The notes: generated by a model from the sequence alone, not told the origin. A DNA stretch of 64,000 nucleotides from an uncultured Eubacteriales bacterium (GCA_900551855.1 URXM01000001.1:124001-188000); one strand, 5' to 3'. Positions 31,504-40,923 are shown, counted from the first letter of the stretch. Program-made: numbers and translations.

Positions 31504-34500
31504 TGGAAAAATTTTTAAAACTTCTTCAATCAACACAGTTATCCAAGAAAGCAAACTTGGGTGGTTTTTTTGTTGGCGAAAAAGTTTTGTTTTGTGCTTT
31601 GCATGACAAACTTGTTTATTTGTGTGGTGATTTTGTCACAGCAAGCAAACTAAAAAGAGGACTTTTAGACTGCGGGAGAAAAGTTCAGATTGTCTCTTGT
31701 GGCAGAGAAAACGAAGATGAAAAAGATTTCAATTTGTTTCCTTTTGCAGATGCCGTTTCTTCTTTTTTGGAAAATAAGATTGATGTGCTTATATTTTTGC
31801 CTTCGTCTCTTACAACAAAATTTGATTTAAATTTTTTGCGCAGTAAGTTTGTAATTCAACAAGAAAAAGAGATCCCTTTTGAAGAATTATCAGAAAAATT
31901 GATTTCTTTTGGATACGAAAGAGTTGATTATGTCACAAGCGTAGGACAGTTTGCAGTAAGGGGAGATGTCGTAGATATTTTTGTTTCTGGACAGGAATAT
32001 CCTTACAGAATTGAATTTTTTGATGATGAAGTTGAAAAAATAATAAATTTTGATTTTGCAACCATGAAAACTCAAAAAATGGTTGAAAAAATTGAAATTT
32101 TCCCTATTTTTTTGAAAATTGGAGAAAACTCGGTTTTTGATCTGTGTGAAAATATTGTTGTTGATGAACCAATAAAAATCGAAAACGAATGCAAAATTTT
32201 AGAGAAGAGCAGAGAGGAATTGTCTTGGAATTCTGATGGCCTTTTCTTGAAATTTGAAGATGTTGACTTAAAAAAATATGTTGTTTTGTCAAACACTAAT
32301 GATAGTGATTTTGAAAATAAAACTGTTGGACAAAAAAGTTATATAACAGATTTCTTGTCTTTGAAAAAAGATATAACAATTTATGCTGATGGACATATCA
32401 ATGTTTTTTTGTTTGCAGGAGAATATTTTGATATTCTAAGAGAATTTTTGTTGACAAACAAAATTCAATTTAAAGTTTTTGATGGAGAATTGGTAGAAAA
32501 CCTGCACATTTATTTGTGCAAAGATTATTTCCCATATTCTTTCAGTTTCTTGGAATTTGGTATCGTTGGTATTGGTACTGACGATATGTATAAAAACAAA
32601 AAAGTTGATTACAGGTCTGGGAAACAAAACTTTTCTTATCTTCCAAAGGTGGGAGACTATGTTGTTCACTCTTTCTATGGGGTTGGACGATGCAAAGATA
32701 TTGTCAGAATGAAACTTTCTCACTTTGAGAAAGATTATTTTGTAATTGAATACAAAAATGGTGCCCTTTTATATTTGCCATCAGAGCAGGCAAATCTTGT
32801 TTCTGCTTATATTGGTGGAGAAAATCCGAAACTTAACGCTTTGGGCTCTAGTGAATGGACAAAATTAAAACAAAAAGTCAAAGAAGACTTAAAAGAAGTT
32901 GCTATTTCTTTGGCTAAGATTTACAAGGAGCGTGAAGAAAAGAAAGGTTTTGTTTTTGTCAGAGATGAAGAACTGGAAAAACAATTTTCGGATGCTTTTC
33001 AATACGAACTTACACCAGATCAGGTGCAGGCTATTGCTGATGTTGACAAAGATATGGAAAGTGACAAAATTATGGACAGATTGATTTGTGGTGATGTTGG
33101 ATTTGGGAAAACAGAAGTCGCTTTCAGAGCAATTTTTAAAGCCGTATACAATGGAAAACAAGTTGCGTTTCTTTGCCCAACCACTATTTTGTCAGAGCAA
33201 CATTATCGTTCTACAAAACAGAGAATGAATGGTTTTGGTCTTAGAATTGAAATCTTAAACAGATTTAAAACGGACAAAGAAACTAAAGATATTTATAAGC
33301 GTCTTGCAGAAGGAAAAATTGATATTTTGATTGGGACTCACAAAATTTTAAACGAAAATTTGAAGTTTAAAGATTTGGGTTTATTGGTGCTTGATGAGGA
33401 ACAAAGATTTGGTGTCAAGGACAAAGAAAAGATCAAAAAAATGAAGACGGATATCGATGTTTTGACACTTTCAGCTACTCCTATTCCAAGAACTTTGCAC
33501 ATGTCACTTTCTGGGATTAGAGATATAAGTGTTATTGCAACGCCTCCTAGAGATAGGCTTCCAATACAAACCTATGTAAGTCCTTACAGCGACCAACTTT
33601 TGCAAGATGTTGTTTCAAGAGAGTTATCAAGAAATGGCAAGGCACTTATTCTTTTCAACAGAGTGGCAGAAATTTATGAATTTAGAAGTCATGTTGCTTC
33701 ACTCTTACCACAAGCGAAAATTGGCGTTGCACATGGACAAATGATGGAAAACGAATTGGCAAAAGTGATCAATGACCTTTACGAAGACAAATTCAATTTG
33801 TTTATTTCTACAACTTTGATAGAAAACGGAATTGATTTGCCAACTTTGAACACTTTGTTTGTGGTTGATTGTGATATGTTGGGGTTAAGTCAACTTTATC
33901 AAATTAGAGGTAGAATTGGTCGTTCTGACAAACTGGCATATGCATATTTGACCTATAATGGCGGAAAGGTCTTGACAGAAGATGCATACAAGCGTCTGGA
34001 AGCGATAAAAGAATTTAGAGAACTCGGAAGCGGATTTAAGATTGCTATGAGAGATTTGGAAATCCGAGGAGCTGGAAACATTCTTGGAAAAGAACAACAT
34101 GGTCATATGCAAAAAGTTGGCTACGATATGTATGTTAGACTTTTGGAAGAAGTCACAAAAGAGATTTCTGGACAAAAAACTCATGATGCAAAGGAAATCA
34201 AGATGGAGCTTGTGCTTGATGCGTATATCAGTGAAGAATACATTCCATCTCAAGAAGAAAGAATTGTTTTCTACAACAAAATCAGCAATATTTCTTCTGA
34301 GTCTGAATACAAACAGGTGCTTACGCAACTTCAAGAAAGCAATGGAGATGTACCTGTTGAAGTTGTCAACTTGTGTAAAGTCGCATTTTTGAAGAATTTG
34401 GCTGGCAATTTTAATGTCAAGAAAATCAAAATTAATTCTGCTGATTGCTTGATTTATTTCTACAAAAGTGAAGAGATTATTGATAAAAGATTGTCGAATG

Positions 34501-34637
34501 TTGGCAAATTTTATGATACCTGTTTAAAATTTGAAGATCTACCTATTCTAAAGGTGAATACAAAAGGAAAAGTTATTGACAAAGTTGATTTACTTATAGA
34601 TATGTTTTCAAATGCTTTAACCAGCAAAAAAGATTGA
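31503..34637 (+). CDS. mfd: Transcription-repair coupling factor Mfd
   Basis: A 1,044-residue translocase. The N-terminal part is the UvrB-like damage domain, followed by the RNA-polymerase-binding domain (VGDYVVHSFYGVGRCKDI, near residue 390). The RecG-like motor has GDVGFGKTEVAF (Walker A, near 530), a DEEQRFGVK box (near 631) and LSATPIPRTLHMSL, then DMLGLSQLYQIRGRIGR. The C-terminal TRCF domain contains RDLEIRGAGNILG. Mfd displaces stalled polymerase and recruits UvrA; uvrB is at the window end. The true start is ATG 31503; a frame from 31485 is not used. Confidence 0.97.
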   Translation: MEKFLKLLQSTQLSKKANLGGFFVGEKVLFCALHDKLVYLCGDFVTASKLKRGLLDCGRKVQIVSCGRENEDEKDFNLFPFADAVSSFLENKIDVLIFLPSSLTTKFDLNFLRSKFVIQQEKEIPFEELSEKLISFGYERVDYVTSVGQFAVRGDVVDIFVSGQEYPYRIEFFDDEVEKIINFDFATMKTQKMVEKIEIFPIFLKIGENSVFDLCENIVVDEPIKIENECKILEKSREELSWNSDGLFLKFEDVDLKKYVVLSNTNDSDFENKTVGQKSYITDFLSLKKDITIYADGHINVFLFAGEYFDILREFLLTNKIQFKVFDGELVENLHIYLCKDYFPYSFSFLEFGIVGIGTDDMYKNKKVDYRSGKQNFSYLPKVGDYVVHSFYGVGRCKDIVRMKLSHFEKDYFVIEYKNGALLYLPSEQANLVSAYIGGENPKLNALGSSEWTKLKQKVKEDLKEVAISLAKIYKEREEKKGFVFVRDEELEKQFSDAFQYELTPDQVQAIADVDKDMESDKIMDRLICGDVGFGKTEVAFRAIFKAVYNGKQVAFLCPTTILSEQHYRSTKQRMNGFGLRIEILNRFKTDKETKDIYKRLAEGKIDILIGTHKILNENLKFKDLGLLVLDEEQRFGVKDKEKIKKMKTDIDVLTLSATPIPRTLHMSLSGIRDISVIATPPRDRLPIQTYVSPYSDQLLQDVVSRELSRNGKALILFNRVAEIYEFRSHVASLLPQAKIGVAHGQMMENELAKVINDLYEDKFNLFISTTLIENGIDLPTLNTLFVVDCDMLGLSQLYQIRGRIGRSDKLAYAYLTYNGGKVLTEDAYKRLEAIKEFRELGSGFKIAMRDLEIRGAGNILGKEQHGHMQKVGYDMYVRLLEEVTKEISGQKTHDAKEIKMELVLDAYISEEYIPSQEERIVFYNKISNISSESEYKQVLTQLQESNGDVPVEVVNLCKVAFLKNLAGNFNVKKIKINSADCLIYFYKSEEIIDKRLSNVGKFYDTCLKFEDLPILKVNTKGKVIDKVDLLIDMFSNALTSKKD

Positions 34638-34656
34638 TGAAAATGCTTGCTTTTGC

Positions 34657-34685
34657 TTGAAATTTATTGTTTTATAGTTTATAAT
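34657..34685 (+). promoter_or_regulatory. Promoter of the PrsA/SurA-like gene
   Basis: TTGAAA and TATAAT with 17-base spacing. The start near 34692 gives a leader of about 57 bases with a TTGGAG ribosome site six bases before GTG 34749. Confidence 0.75.
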
Positions 34686-34748
34686 ATCAAAGTTAGAATA
34701 TTTATTAAAGTGAAGGATCTTCGCTTTAAAATTTGCTTGGAGATTGAT

Positions 34749-36602
34749 GTGAAAAGAAAATTTGCAGCGTTATTTATGATGGTGATTATGTGCTTGTCTG
34801 TTTTTACAGGCTGTTCTTTAGTCACGAGAAATGATAAAAATTATTTTGAAGCAGTTGTTGCGACAATTACTTATACTGATGGAGAAAAAGAAAACATAAC
34901 AAAAAGAGATTTAATCTCTGCTTACAACAGCTATGGATACAACTATGTTGACAACTATGGTTATACTATGGAACAAGCAGTTAACCAAACATTGGAGACC
35001 ATTATTGACAACCGTTTGACAATTAAAGCCGTTGAAAATTATTATGAAGAAAATCCTAGTGAAGGAGAAATGTTAAACGGAAACGAAACAACATATCTTT
35101 GGGATACAACTTACAGTTCTTTGTATTCAAATTTAAAAGAATATTTGAACGAAGTTTTAGAAAATTCTTCTGATGATAGTACCGACGATGCAGAAAGTGA
35201 CACAAATGCTTCAGTTTATACACCATACGACAAAACAGCTTATCTTGATGTTGATGCAAATGGGAAATATGTAATTAGAAAAACCACACCTGCAACAACT
35301 ATTAGAGCAACATACCAAGGCAGACAAAATGCAAGTGGTGTTTATTGCGACTATGATTATAAAGATGCAGAAGGAAATTATCCTTTTAAAGAAGCAATGT
35401 ATGAAAAACTTTATTCTTTGATCGACTCAAGCAATTCTACAAGTGCAAAAAATTGGAGAAGTGCTTTCAACAAATATCTTGCAGATATAAAAGAAAACTA
35501 TGGATATAAAGATTTCAAGACTGACAAAGAATGGTTCTTGTTTGAAATGGACAGAGTTTACAACATTCTTAGAGACAACTATATTGTTGAAAAATATGAA
35601 GTTATTTTCAATACTCAATCTCATCAAGATGCAGACATTTCAAATATAACAGTTAAAGATGTATTGTCTTATTATTCAGCAAAAGTTAGAGCAGACTATG
35701 CAACATACAAGATTGGTGGTGATACAGAAACTTATGCTAGCACAATGCTTTCAGACGTTGGAAGTGTAGATTACATTTTGGAAGGCAGTGGTGCTTCAAA
35801 TTACTTCTATGTAGGTTATATCAAATTGGAAATGACAGATGACCAAAAGGCAGAATATTCTGCACTTAAAACAGCACTGGAAAGTCAATCAATTGGATAT
35901 AATGAATATGAAGAAGCTATGAACAATTTATATAGCAGAATTAGTGCAACAGTAAGAGATGCAGAAACTGGAGAAAAAACAACAGAAACAATTTCTGCTC
36001 AAAACTTGTTAAACAAAATCAATGAAGATATTGCAAATTATCAATATATTTCTGATTCAACAATGACAGAAACAGAACTTGCAAACTACAATAAACAAAT
36101 TTCTTACAACAAGGCAGATGCATTTAGAAAATATCTTTATCTCTACAATGATGATGACACTTTGAAAGGTGCAGAATACAATGCAGTGTTTGGTGTTGAT
36201 TCTTCAAACAAAGTTTTGGCAAATGATACATTTAGTTCAAATGATGATGTTAAAGAAGCAATCTTAAAACTCTATGACAATGGAAATGCTCAAGTTGGTG
36301 ATACAACTGATTTTGTTAGAGCAGAAGATGGACTTTATATGTTCTTCTATGCAGGAGAAATCAAAAATTTGTTTAGTGGAATAACAGCTGATTTTGATGC
36401 TTCAACAAACCTTGACAACATCAAATTGTTGACTTCAACAAGATTAAACATCTTCTCTGATAAAACTGTATTTGATAAGATTTACGAATCTCTTACAAAA
36501 GACAACTTCTCTGTTTTCCAAAACATGAACATGAACTATTTAAGAACATACATGACAACAAAGATTGAATCTATAACAAACAATATTAAAGATTTATATT
36601 GA
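34749..36602 (+). CDS. PrsA/SurA-like lipoprotein
   Basis: A 617-residue surface protein. The start is GTG 34749, six bases after GGAG; the longer frame from 34647 would cover the promoter. A type II signal peptide ends in the lipobox FTGC (Cys22). Residues 45-110 (ITKRDLISAYNSYG, then EQAVNQTLETIIDNRLT) resemble the SurA/PrsA N-terminal chaperone domain. No clear parvulin active site is seen, so it may be a foldase-type chaperone without isomerase activity. Its place after mfd suits a PrsA-like protein. The middle is rich in acidic residues and Ser/Thr. Confidence 0.65.
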   Translation: MKRKFAALFMMVIMCLSVFTGCSLVTRNDKNYFEAVVATITYTDGEKENITKRDLISAYNSYGYNYVDNYGYTMEQAVNQTLETIIDNRLTIKAVENYYEENPSEGEMLNGNETTYLWDTTYSSLYSNLKEYLNEVLENSSDDSTDDAESDTNASVYTPYDKTAYLDVDANGKYVIRKTTPATTIRATYQGRQNASGVYCDYDYKDAEGNYPFKEAMYEKLYSLIDSSNSTSAKNWRSAFNKYLADIKENYGYKDFKTDKEWFLFEMDRVYNILRDNYIVEKYEVIFNTQSHQDADISNITVKDVLSYYSAKVRADYATYKIGGDTETYASTMLSDVGSVDYILEGSGASNYFYVGYIKLEMTDDQKAEYSALKTALESQSIGYNEYEEAMNNLYSRISATVRDAETGEKTTETISAQNLLNKINEDIANYQYISDSTMTETELANYNKQISYNKADAFRKYLYLYNDDDTLKGAEYNAVFGVDSSNKVLANDTFSSNDDVKEAILKLYDNGNAQVGDTTDFVRAEDGLYMFFYAGEIKNLFSGITADFDASTNLDNIKLLTSTRLNIFSDKTVFDKIYESLTKDNFSVFQNMNMNYLRTYMTTKIESITNNIKDLY

Positions 36603-36638
36603 TAGAGGAGAAAAATTTAGGGCAACTCTTGTTTAAAA

Positions 36639-36667
36639 TTGACAAGGGTTGTTTTTTTTGCTAAAAT
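36639..36667 (+). promoter_or_regulatory. Promoter that fixes the start of the flippase-like gene
   Basis: TTGACA and TAAAAT are 17 bases apart. The expected start near 36674 lies downstream of an ATG at 36666 and only three or four bases before ATG 36678. Confidence 0.8.
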
Positions 36668-36677
36668 GCAAATTGAG

Positions 36678-38048
36678 ATGAAAAAAGAAGAACAACAAGT
36701 AGAACAAATTGAAAACACTGAATCTACTGAAAGCGTTGATGTAAAATCAAAGCAAAATTTTTTTTCTCGTCTTAGAACCAAATACAAAGCAAAACAGATT
36801 GAGAGATTAAAAAAAGAAGCTCTTTCTGATGAAGAAAACAAGAAAGTAGAAGAAAAGCTTGAAGAAGTCACAAAAGAAGTAAACGAAAAAGCAAAAGACA
36901 AACGAAAGAAAATAATGAATGTCGTCTATTTCGTTTTCAACATTTTGTTGGTTGCTGGGATCCTTGTTTGGAATATTCTTTCTAGTGACGATTTTACTCC
37001 TTTAAGAATTGTTGATATAAACTTTTTATATATATTTATAATGTTGTTGTTTCTTTTTATTATTGTTGTTGTTGATGTGTTTTCTGTACACAGAATGATA
37101 TATAGAAAAACTTTGCGCTCGAGATGGTTTTTGTCTTACAAATCTTTGGGTATTTTAAGATATTATGATGCTGTGACCCCAATGTCAAGTGGTGGTCAGG
37201 CTTTTATGGTGACTTACCTTAATGCAAGAGATATACCAGCTTCAACATCTCTTTCGATCCCTATTTCTAAGCTTGTTTTTCAGCAAATAGCATGGCTTAT
37301 TGTGACTTCTGTATGTCTTATAACATCTTTTACAAACGGAATGTCTCAAAGCTTTGTTTCTGCAGCAAGTATTATCGGTTTTTGTTTGGCATTTTTGGTT
37401 GTTGCGTTTATTTTGTTTGTTTCTTTGTCAAAAAAACTTGGGGAAAAACTCGTCTCAGGAAGTTTGAAATTGCTTGTAAAAATGCGTATTTTGAAAAATT
37501 ATGAGAAGCATTATGACAAAGTTATGAATTTTGTTCGCGATTATCAAAATATCATGAAAGAGTATAGCAGATCTAAATGGGATGTTTTATACCAGATTTT
37601 GTTGCATGCTATAAGATTTGTTTTGCTGTTCTCTATTCCATATTTCATTTATTTGGCTTTCCCTTATCAAGGCGGGAAACTTGGTAATTATGGAGATTTC
37701 TTCATCTATGCAGCATTGATTGATTTGGCATCAAGCTTTATTCCTCTTCCAGGTGGAACTGGTATGAATGAAATTACATTTGCGGCTTTGTTTAAAGATT
37801 ATTTGGGCGGTTATACTTTCTGGGCATTGCTTTTGTGGAGATTTTGCTCTTACTACTTCTATTTGTTGCAGGGGATTGGAATTATTTCTTATGATACAAT
37901 TTATGGAAATAGAAAATATCGTTGGGTAAAAAAGAAGTTTGAACTCCAAGAAGAGAGCTTGGAATTTAAGAAAATACAAATAGAAAATTTTAGACAAGAA
38001 AGAAATAAGAGAAGAAAAAAACAAAAAAAAGTATTTAAAGCAGAATAA
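36678..38048 (+). CDS. Lysylphosphatidylglycerol-synthase-type membrane protein (flippase-like)
   Basis: A 456-residue protein. The first 75 residues are charged and coiled-coil-like. About eight helices follow with the UPF0104/MprF-like signature: SLGILRYYDAVTPMSSGGQAFMV and PISKLVFQQ in the first half, and DLASSFIPLPGGTGMNEITFA in the second. MprF uses such a domain to flip lysyl-lipids; proteins with only this part, as here, are of unclear substrate. The ATG at 36678 is set by the promoter position, not by a ribosome site. The C-terminal tail is lysine-rich. Confidence 0.85.
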   Translation: MKKEEQQVEQIENTESTESVDVKSKQNFFSRLRTKYKAKQIERLKKEALSDEENKKVEEKLEEVTKEVNEKAKDKRKKIMNVVYFVFNILLVAGILVWNILSSDDFTPLRIVDINFLYIFIMLLFLFIIVVVDVFSVHRMIYRKTLRSRWFLSYKSLGILRYYDAVTPMSSGGQAFMVTYLNARDIPASTSLSIPISKLVFQQIAWLIVTSVCLITSFTNGMSQSFVSAASIIGFCLAFLVVAFILFVSLSKKLGEKLVSGSLKLLVKMRILKNYEKHYDKVMNFVRDYQNIMKEYSRSKWDVLYQILLHAIRFVLLFSIPYFIYLAFPYQGGKLGNYGDFFIYAALIDLASSFIPLPGGTGMNEITFAALFKDYLGGYTFWALLLWRFCSYYFYLLQGIGIISYDTIYGNRKYRWVKKKFELQEESLEFKKIQIENFRQERNKRRKKQKKVFKAE

Positions 38049-38076
38049 TAACAAATTCAAAGTTTAAACTATTGTT

Positions 38077-38616
38077 ATGAGAAAAAATAGTTGTACAGGT
38101 TTGATATTTGCTGTTGTTATTCTGTCTTTTTTATTTGTCCTATCGCTTATTTTGGGTGCTACAGGCTATTATTTTTCAATATCCTATATAAATTCCGATT
38201 CTGATCTAACTGTTGGCGATTCTTTTTCTATTGGAGTGAAATCAAATCAATCAAATGTTGCTTCTTTGACATTTTATGGTTCTTATTTGCCAGGAGAGAT
38301 GATTCCGCAAACCATTCAAATAAATGCTCAAGACTTAAATTCTGACATGAGAGTAAGAGTAAAAGCGAAAATTTTTGGGAAAAATCAAGATGAAACATTT
38401 GATTTCGTGACATCAGAACATTTTGAAAAATCAGAAGATGGATATTATTATTATGACGATGTATTGCGAGGAGGGAACAAAATTACTTTTTGTACATATT
38501 TAATTGTGCCAGAAGACTCAAACCTTGTTAGTAAAGAAAAATACATTATCACTTTTGTGGTTGAAACTCTTGAAACTAAGTATGACGAGCAAAATATTTG
38601 GAAAAATGTCCAATAG
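38077..38616 (+). CDS. Single-helix surface protein, TasA/CalY-like
   Basis: A 179-residue protein with one N-terminal membrane helix (residues 8-33) and an outside beta domain. The stretch DGYYYYDDVLRGGNKITFCTYLIVPED and the closing YIITFVVETLET, then W, resemble the 'dGyyYY..vL.pGe...y.i.v..E.iQ' core of the TasA/camelysin fold, made in biofilm fibres. TAAACT ends six bases before the ATG and no Shine-Dalgarno sequence is seen. Homology is a judgement from pattern only. Confidence 0.45.
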   Translation: MRKNSCTGLIFAVVILSFLFVLSLILGATGYYFSISYINSDSDLTVGDSFSIGVKSNQSNVASLTFYGSYLPGEMIPQTIQINAQDLNSDMRVRVKAKIFGKNQDETFDFVTSEHFEKSEDGYYYYDDVLRGGNKITFCTYLIVPEDSNLVSKEKYIITFVVETLETKYDEQNIWKNVQ

Positions 38617-38640
38617 TGTTGAAATTTGTTGGACTTTTTT
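38608..38640 (+). terminator. Terminator after the TasA-like gene
   Basis: GTCCAA / TTGGAC with a 15-base loop and a run of seven T. The right arm also supplies a -35 box for the next gene. Confidence 0.6.
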
Positions 38641-38657
38641 TACTGTAATAATATAAA
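38629..38657 (+). promoter_or_regulatory. Promoter of the proline-rich gene
   Basis: TTGGAC and TATAAA are 17 bases apart. The -35 box is the 3' arm of the preceding terminator, a compact arrangement. Confidence 0.55.
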
Positions 38658-38685
38658 ATATATCTAAATAGAGAAGGAGTTTTAA

Positions 38686-39015
38686 ATGGAAGATAAAAAA
38701 GTTGTTATACCACCTCCACCAAAAGAACTTAGGAACATGCCACCACCTCCACCAGCTTTTAGAAATGAAAAAGGTGATGATCCTAAAAATGCAAAAACAA
38801 ACGATGTAAATAACAAGTCTGTTGAAAATCAAGGACAAACTGTTGTGTCCAGGACAGAACAATCTCAGAATTTAACAGAAAATGTTAAACCTGATACAAA
38901 AGTTGAGAAAGTTAAGAATAAACCTAGCGGTGGGCTTAAAACTGCTTTTTATTGGATAGGTTTTGTTGTTTCTTTGGCAGCTCTTGGTATTTTGATTTTT
39001 ATGCTTGTAAAATAA
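38686..39015 (+). CDS. Proline-rich tail-anchored membrane protein
   Basis: A 109-residue protein. Two proline runs (IPPPPKELRN and MPPPPPAFRN) open the protein, then a Gln/Asn/Lys-rich linker, and a single C-terminal helix (residues 85-108). The proline-rich part would be in the cytoplasm, where it could bind a partner. The ribosome site GAAGGAG is good. A strong terminator follows. No family is recognised. Confidence 0.65.
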   Translation: MEDKKVVIPPPPKELRNMPPPPPAFRNEKGDDPKNAKTNDVNNKSVENQGQTVVSRTEQSQNLTENVKPDTKVEKVKNKPSGGLKTAFYWIGFVVSLAALGILIFMLVK

Positions 39016-39036
39016 GTAATATAAAATAAAAATGAG

Positions 39037-39064
39037 AAAAGAAGTGTACGCACTTCTTTTTTTT
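39037..39064 (+). terminator. Terminator
   Basis: GAAGTG / CACTTC around the loop TACG, with flanking A and T runs. Confidence 0.85.
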
Positions 39065-39098
39065 GTTTAACAATGCCTAAATTGGGAATAGTTATTTT

Positions 39099-39560
39099 AT
39101 GAAAAAACTTTTAGTGTTTATTTTAATTTTGGCGTGTTGCATTTCAAGTGTATTTATAAAAAATGACATAAATCCAATTTTCAATTTTTCAAACATTGAC
39201 AAGGTTTGCATTGTATCTGCTTCAAATTTTCAAAATGACGGCGAAATTGAATCTGTTGCTTGTGGAGACAAATATTTCAATTATTGTTCGTTGGATGTTG
39301 CGAGAACGAAGATTAGAGAATTGAAGAATGATTTTGATGCTATACAATTTTATTTGTCAGGAAATGTTGATGAATTTTTAAACAAAATGAAATTTCAGCT
39401 TGTTTCAACTTCTTTTATTGAAGGTATTGAAATTTATTATGGTTATACTCCATATTATCAAGATTGTGTTTTTGTTGATGGCAAAAAGGTTAATATGCAA
39501 GTCGCTGTTGTTGGTGAAAGTATAATAACAGGTTTTCCATTGATATTGACTGGATATTGA
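39099..39560 (+). CDS. YwmB-like secreted protein
   Basis: A 153-residue protein with a signal peptide (residues 4-20). The end of the protein (EIYYGYTPYYQD, VDGKKVNMQVAV, then GFPLILTGY) resembles the C-terminal strands of YwmB-like TATA-box-binding-fold proteins ('iyGytp.y....i.Gk.vNiQ.a......i.G.Plil'). Its position before spoIIQ and spoIIID parallels the Bacillus ywmB neighbourhood, which supports this. The molecular role of YwmB is unknown. A weak call. Confidence 0.5.
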   Translation: MKKLLVFILILACCISSVFIKNDINPIFNFSNIDKVCIVSASNFQNDGEIESVACGDKYFNYCSLDVARTKIRELKNDFDAIQFYLSGNVDEFLNKMKFQLVSTSFIEGIEIYYGYTPYYQDCVFVDGKKVNMQVAVVGESIITGFPLILTGY

Positions 39561-39637
39561 TTTAAAAATGATAAAAAATTTTTAAATTTTATGTTTAATT
39601 TAATTTTTTGTGTCAATTATTAGTGTGTGGAGGTAAT

Positions 39638-40195
39638 ATGGAAATAAACGAAGAAGGTAAATTTAAAAGATTATTCAAAAGATATGGTGCGTTGGGTGTT
39701 GCTTGTGTGGTTTCGCTTGCCCTTGCACTTGGAATTGGTTTGGGAGTGCAAAAAGGAGAGCCTGTATCAACAAGCAGTATTCAATTTGCTTTGCCTATGA
39801 CTGATGCTGTTATTGTGAAAGATTATGCTGATGACAAGTTGCAGTTGAATGAAAGTTTAAACAGATGGGAAATTCATCTTGCTGTTGATCTTTCTTCAGA
39901 AAATGATGCTGTTTTTTCAATCTATGATGGAATTGTAGATTCTGTAGAATCAAATTCTCTTGATGGATGTGTTGTCACAATAAGTCATTCTGATGGATTT
40001 GTAAGCGTATATTCTTCATTAAACGAAGATGTAAAAGTTTCTGAAGGTGACAGTGTAAAGAAAGGACAACAAATTGGCAACGCTTCTAATTCTGCCACAA
40101 ATGAATCAAAAGATGGTGCTCATTTGCATTTTGTTCTTATGAAAGATGGTGTTGAAGTAGATCCAAACAATTACCTTGATTTGCAAAACAAGTAA
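39638..40195 (+). CDS. spoIIQ: SpoIIQ-type LytM (M23) protein
   Basis: A 185-residue protein with a short cytoplasmic tail, one helix (residues 18-37) and an outside LytM domain. The domain keeps HLAVD (His80, Asp84) and HLHF (His162, His164), the zinc-binding residues of M23 endopeptidases, so it may be active, as for clostridial SpoIIQ; Bacillus SpoIIQ has lost them. SpoIIQ forms the forespore side of the engulfment channel with SpoIIIAH. GGAGG precedes the ATG. The neighbours ywmB-like and spoIIID support the assignment. Confidence 0.8.
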   Translation: MEINEEGKFKRLFKRYGALGVACVVSLALALGIGLGVQKGEPVSTSSIQFALPMTDAVIVKDYADDKLQLNESLNRWEIHLAVDLSSENDAVFSIYDGIVDSVESNSLDGCVVTISHSDGFVSVYSSLNEDVKVSEGDSVKKGQQIGNASNSATNESKDGAHLHFVLMKDGVEVDPNNYLDLQNK

Positions 40196-40216
40196 TATGT
40201 CATTATTTCAATTTAG

Positions 40217-40246
40217 TTGATTTTTAAGTGTGTTTTGTGATATTAT
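40217..40246 (+). promoter_or_regulatory. acpP promoter
   Basis: TTGATT, 18 bases, TATTAT, preceded by an extended TG. The start is about ten bases before the ribosome site. Confidence 0.5.
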
Positions 40247-40264
40247 AGCCATGTGGAGGTTGAC

Positions 40265-40495
40265 ATGGTTATTGATAAGGTAAAAGAATTGGTTGCAGAA
40301 CAACTTGGAATCTCTAAAGATACTATTACAGCTGAATCAAACATTGTTGAAGATTTGGGTGCAGATTCTTTGGATGTTATTGAAATGTTGATGACTCTTG
40401 AAGATGAATATGGTATCACAATTCCAGATGAAAAAATTGGCCAAATCAAAACAATCGGTCAAATCGTTGAATTGATTGAAGAATGTCAAAAATAG
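40265..40495 (+). CDS. acpP: Acyl carrier protein
   Basis: A 76-residue acidic protein. GADSLDVIEM holds the serine (Ser35) that carries phosphopantetheine, and LEDEYGITIPDE is the usual helix III start. It carries growing acyl chains in fatty-acid synthesis. GGAGG precedes the ATG at 40265; the ATG at 40253 lies before the ribosome site and is rejected. No other fatty-acid genes are adjacent. Confidence 0.95.
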   Translation: MVIDKVKELVAEQLGISKDTITAESNIVEDLGADSLDVIEMLMTLEDEYGITIPDEKIGQIKTIGQIVELIEECQK

Positions 40496-40518
40496 AACGA
40501 AATCGTTCTATTTTTTTC
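40491..40518 (+). terminator. Terminator after acpP
   Basis: AATAGAACG / CGTTCTATT with the loop AAAT, then a T run. The stem includes the stop codon. Confidence 0.9.
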
Positions 40519-40625
40519 TTTTTATTTATTCGACAAATTATGGCATAATATGACAAGTTCTCTCATAAAAATTATTATGACAATTTTAAAGAAATTTAAA
40601 TTATCAAATTTTTATGGGAGGAGAG

Positions 40626-40886
40626 ATGAAACCTTATATAAAAGAAAGGACCCTTGAGGTCGCTCGTCATATTTCTGAAACGCAAGATACAATAAGAAAA
40701 ACTGCAAAAATTTTTGGCTTAAGCAAAAGCACTGTCCACAATGATTTGTCAAAAAGGTTGCAAAAAGTAGATAAACAAATGTATGAAAATGTTCAAAAAA
40801 TTTTGGATCATAATTTTGCTGAAAAACATATTAGAGGTGGAATGTCCACAAAACACAAGTATGAGAATAAAAATCGAGAATTATAA
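40626..40886 (+). CDS. spoIIID: Sporulation regulator SpoIIID
   Basis: An 86-residue DNA-binding protein. ETQDTIRKTAKIFGLSKSTVHNDLSKRL is the helix-turn-helix, and HIRGGMSTKHKY is the family's basic tail. It adjusts the sigma-E to sigma-K programme in the mother cell. GGGAGGAG precedes the ATG. The gene mbl, usual neighbour in Bacillus, is missing; the giant lipoprotein gene lies there instead. CATAATAT upstream (40544) is partly like a sigma-E -10 element. Confidence 0.95.
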   Translation: MKPYIKERTLEVARHISETQDTIRKTAKIFGLSKSTVHNDLSKRLQKVDKQMYENVQKILDHNFAEKHIRGGMSTKHKYENKNREL

Positions 40887-40923
40887 AAAATAAAAAAATA
40901 TTAAAAAATAATCAAAAAATCGC

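Noticed and set aside
34647..34748. Extension of the PrsA-like protein upstream of GTG 34749
   Set aside because: The extension covers a TTGAAA-17-TATAAT promoter and would bury the lipoprotein signal.
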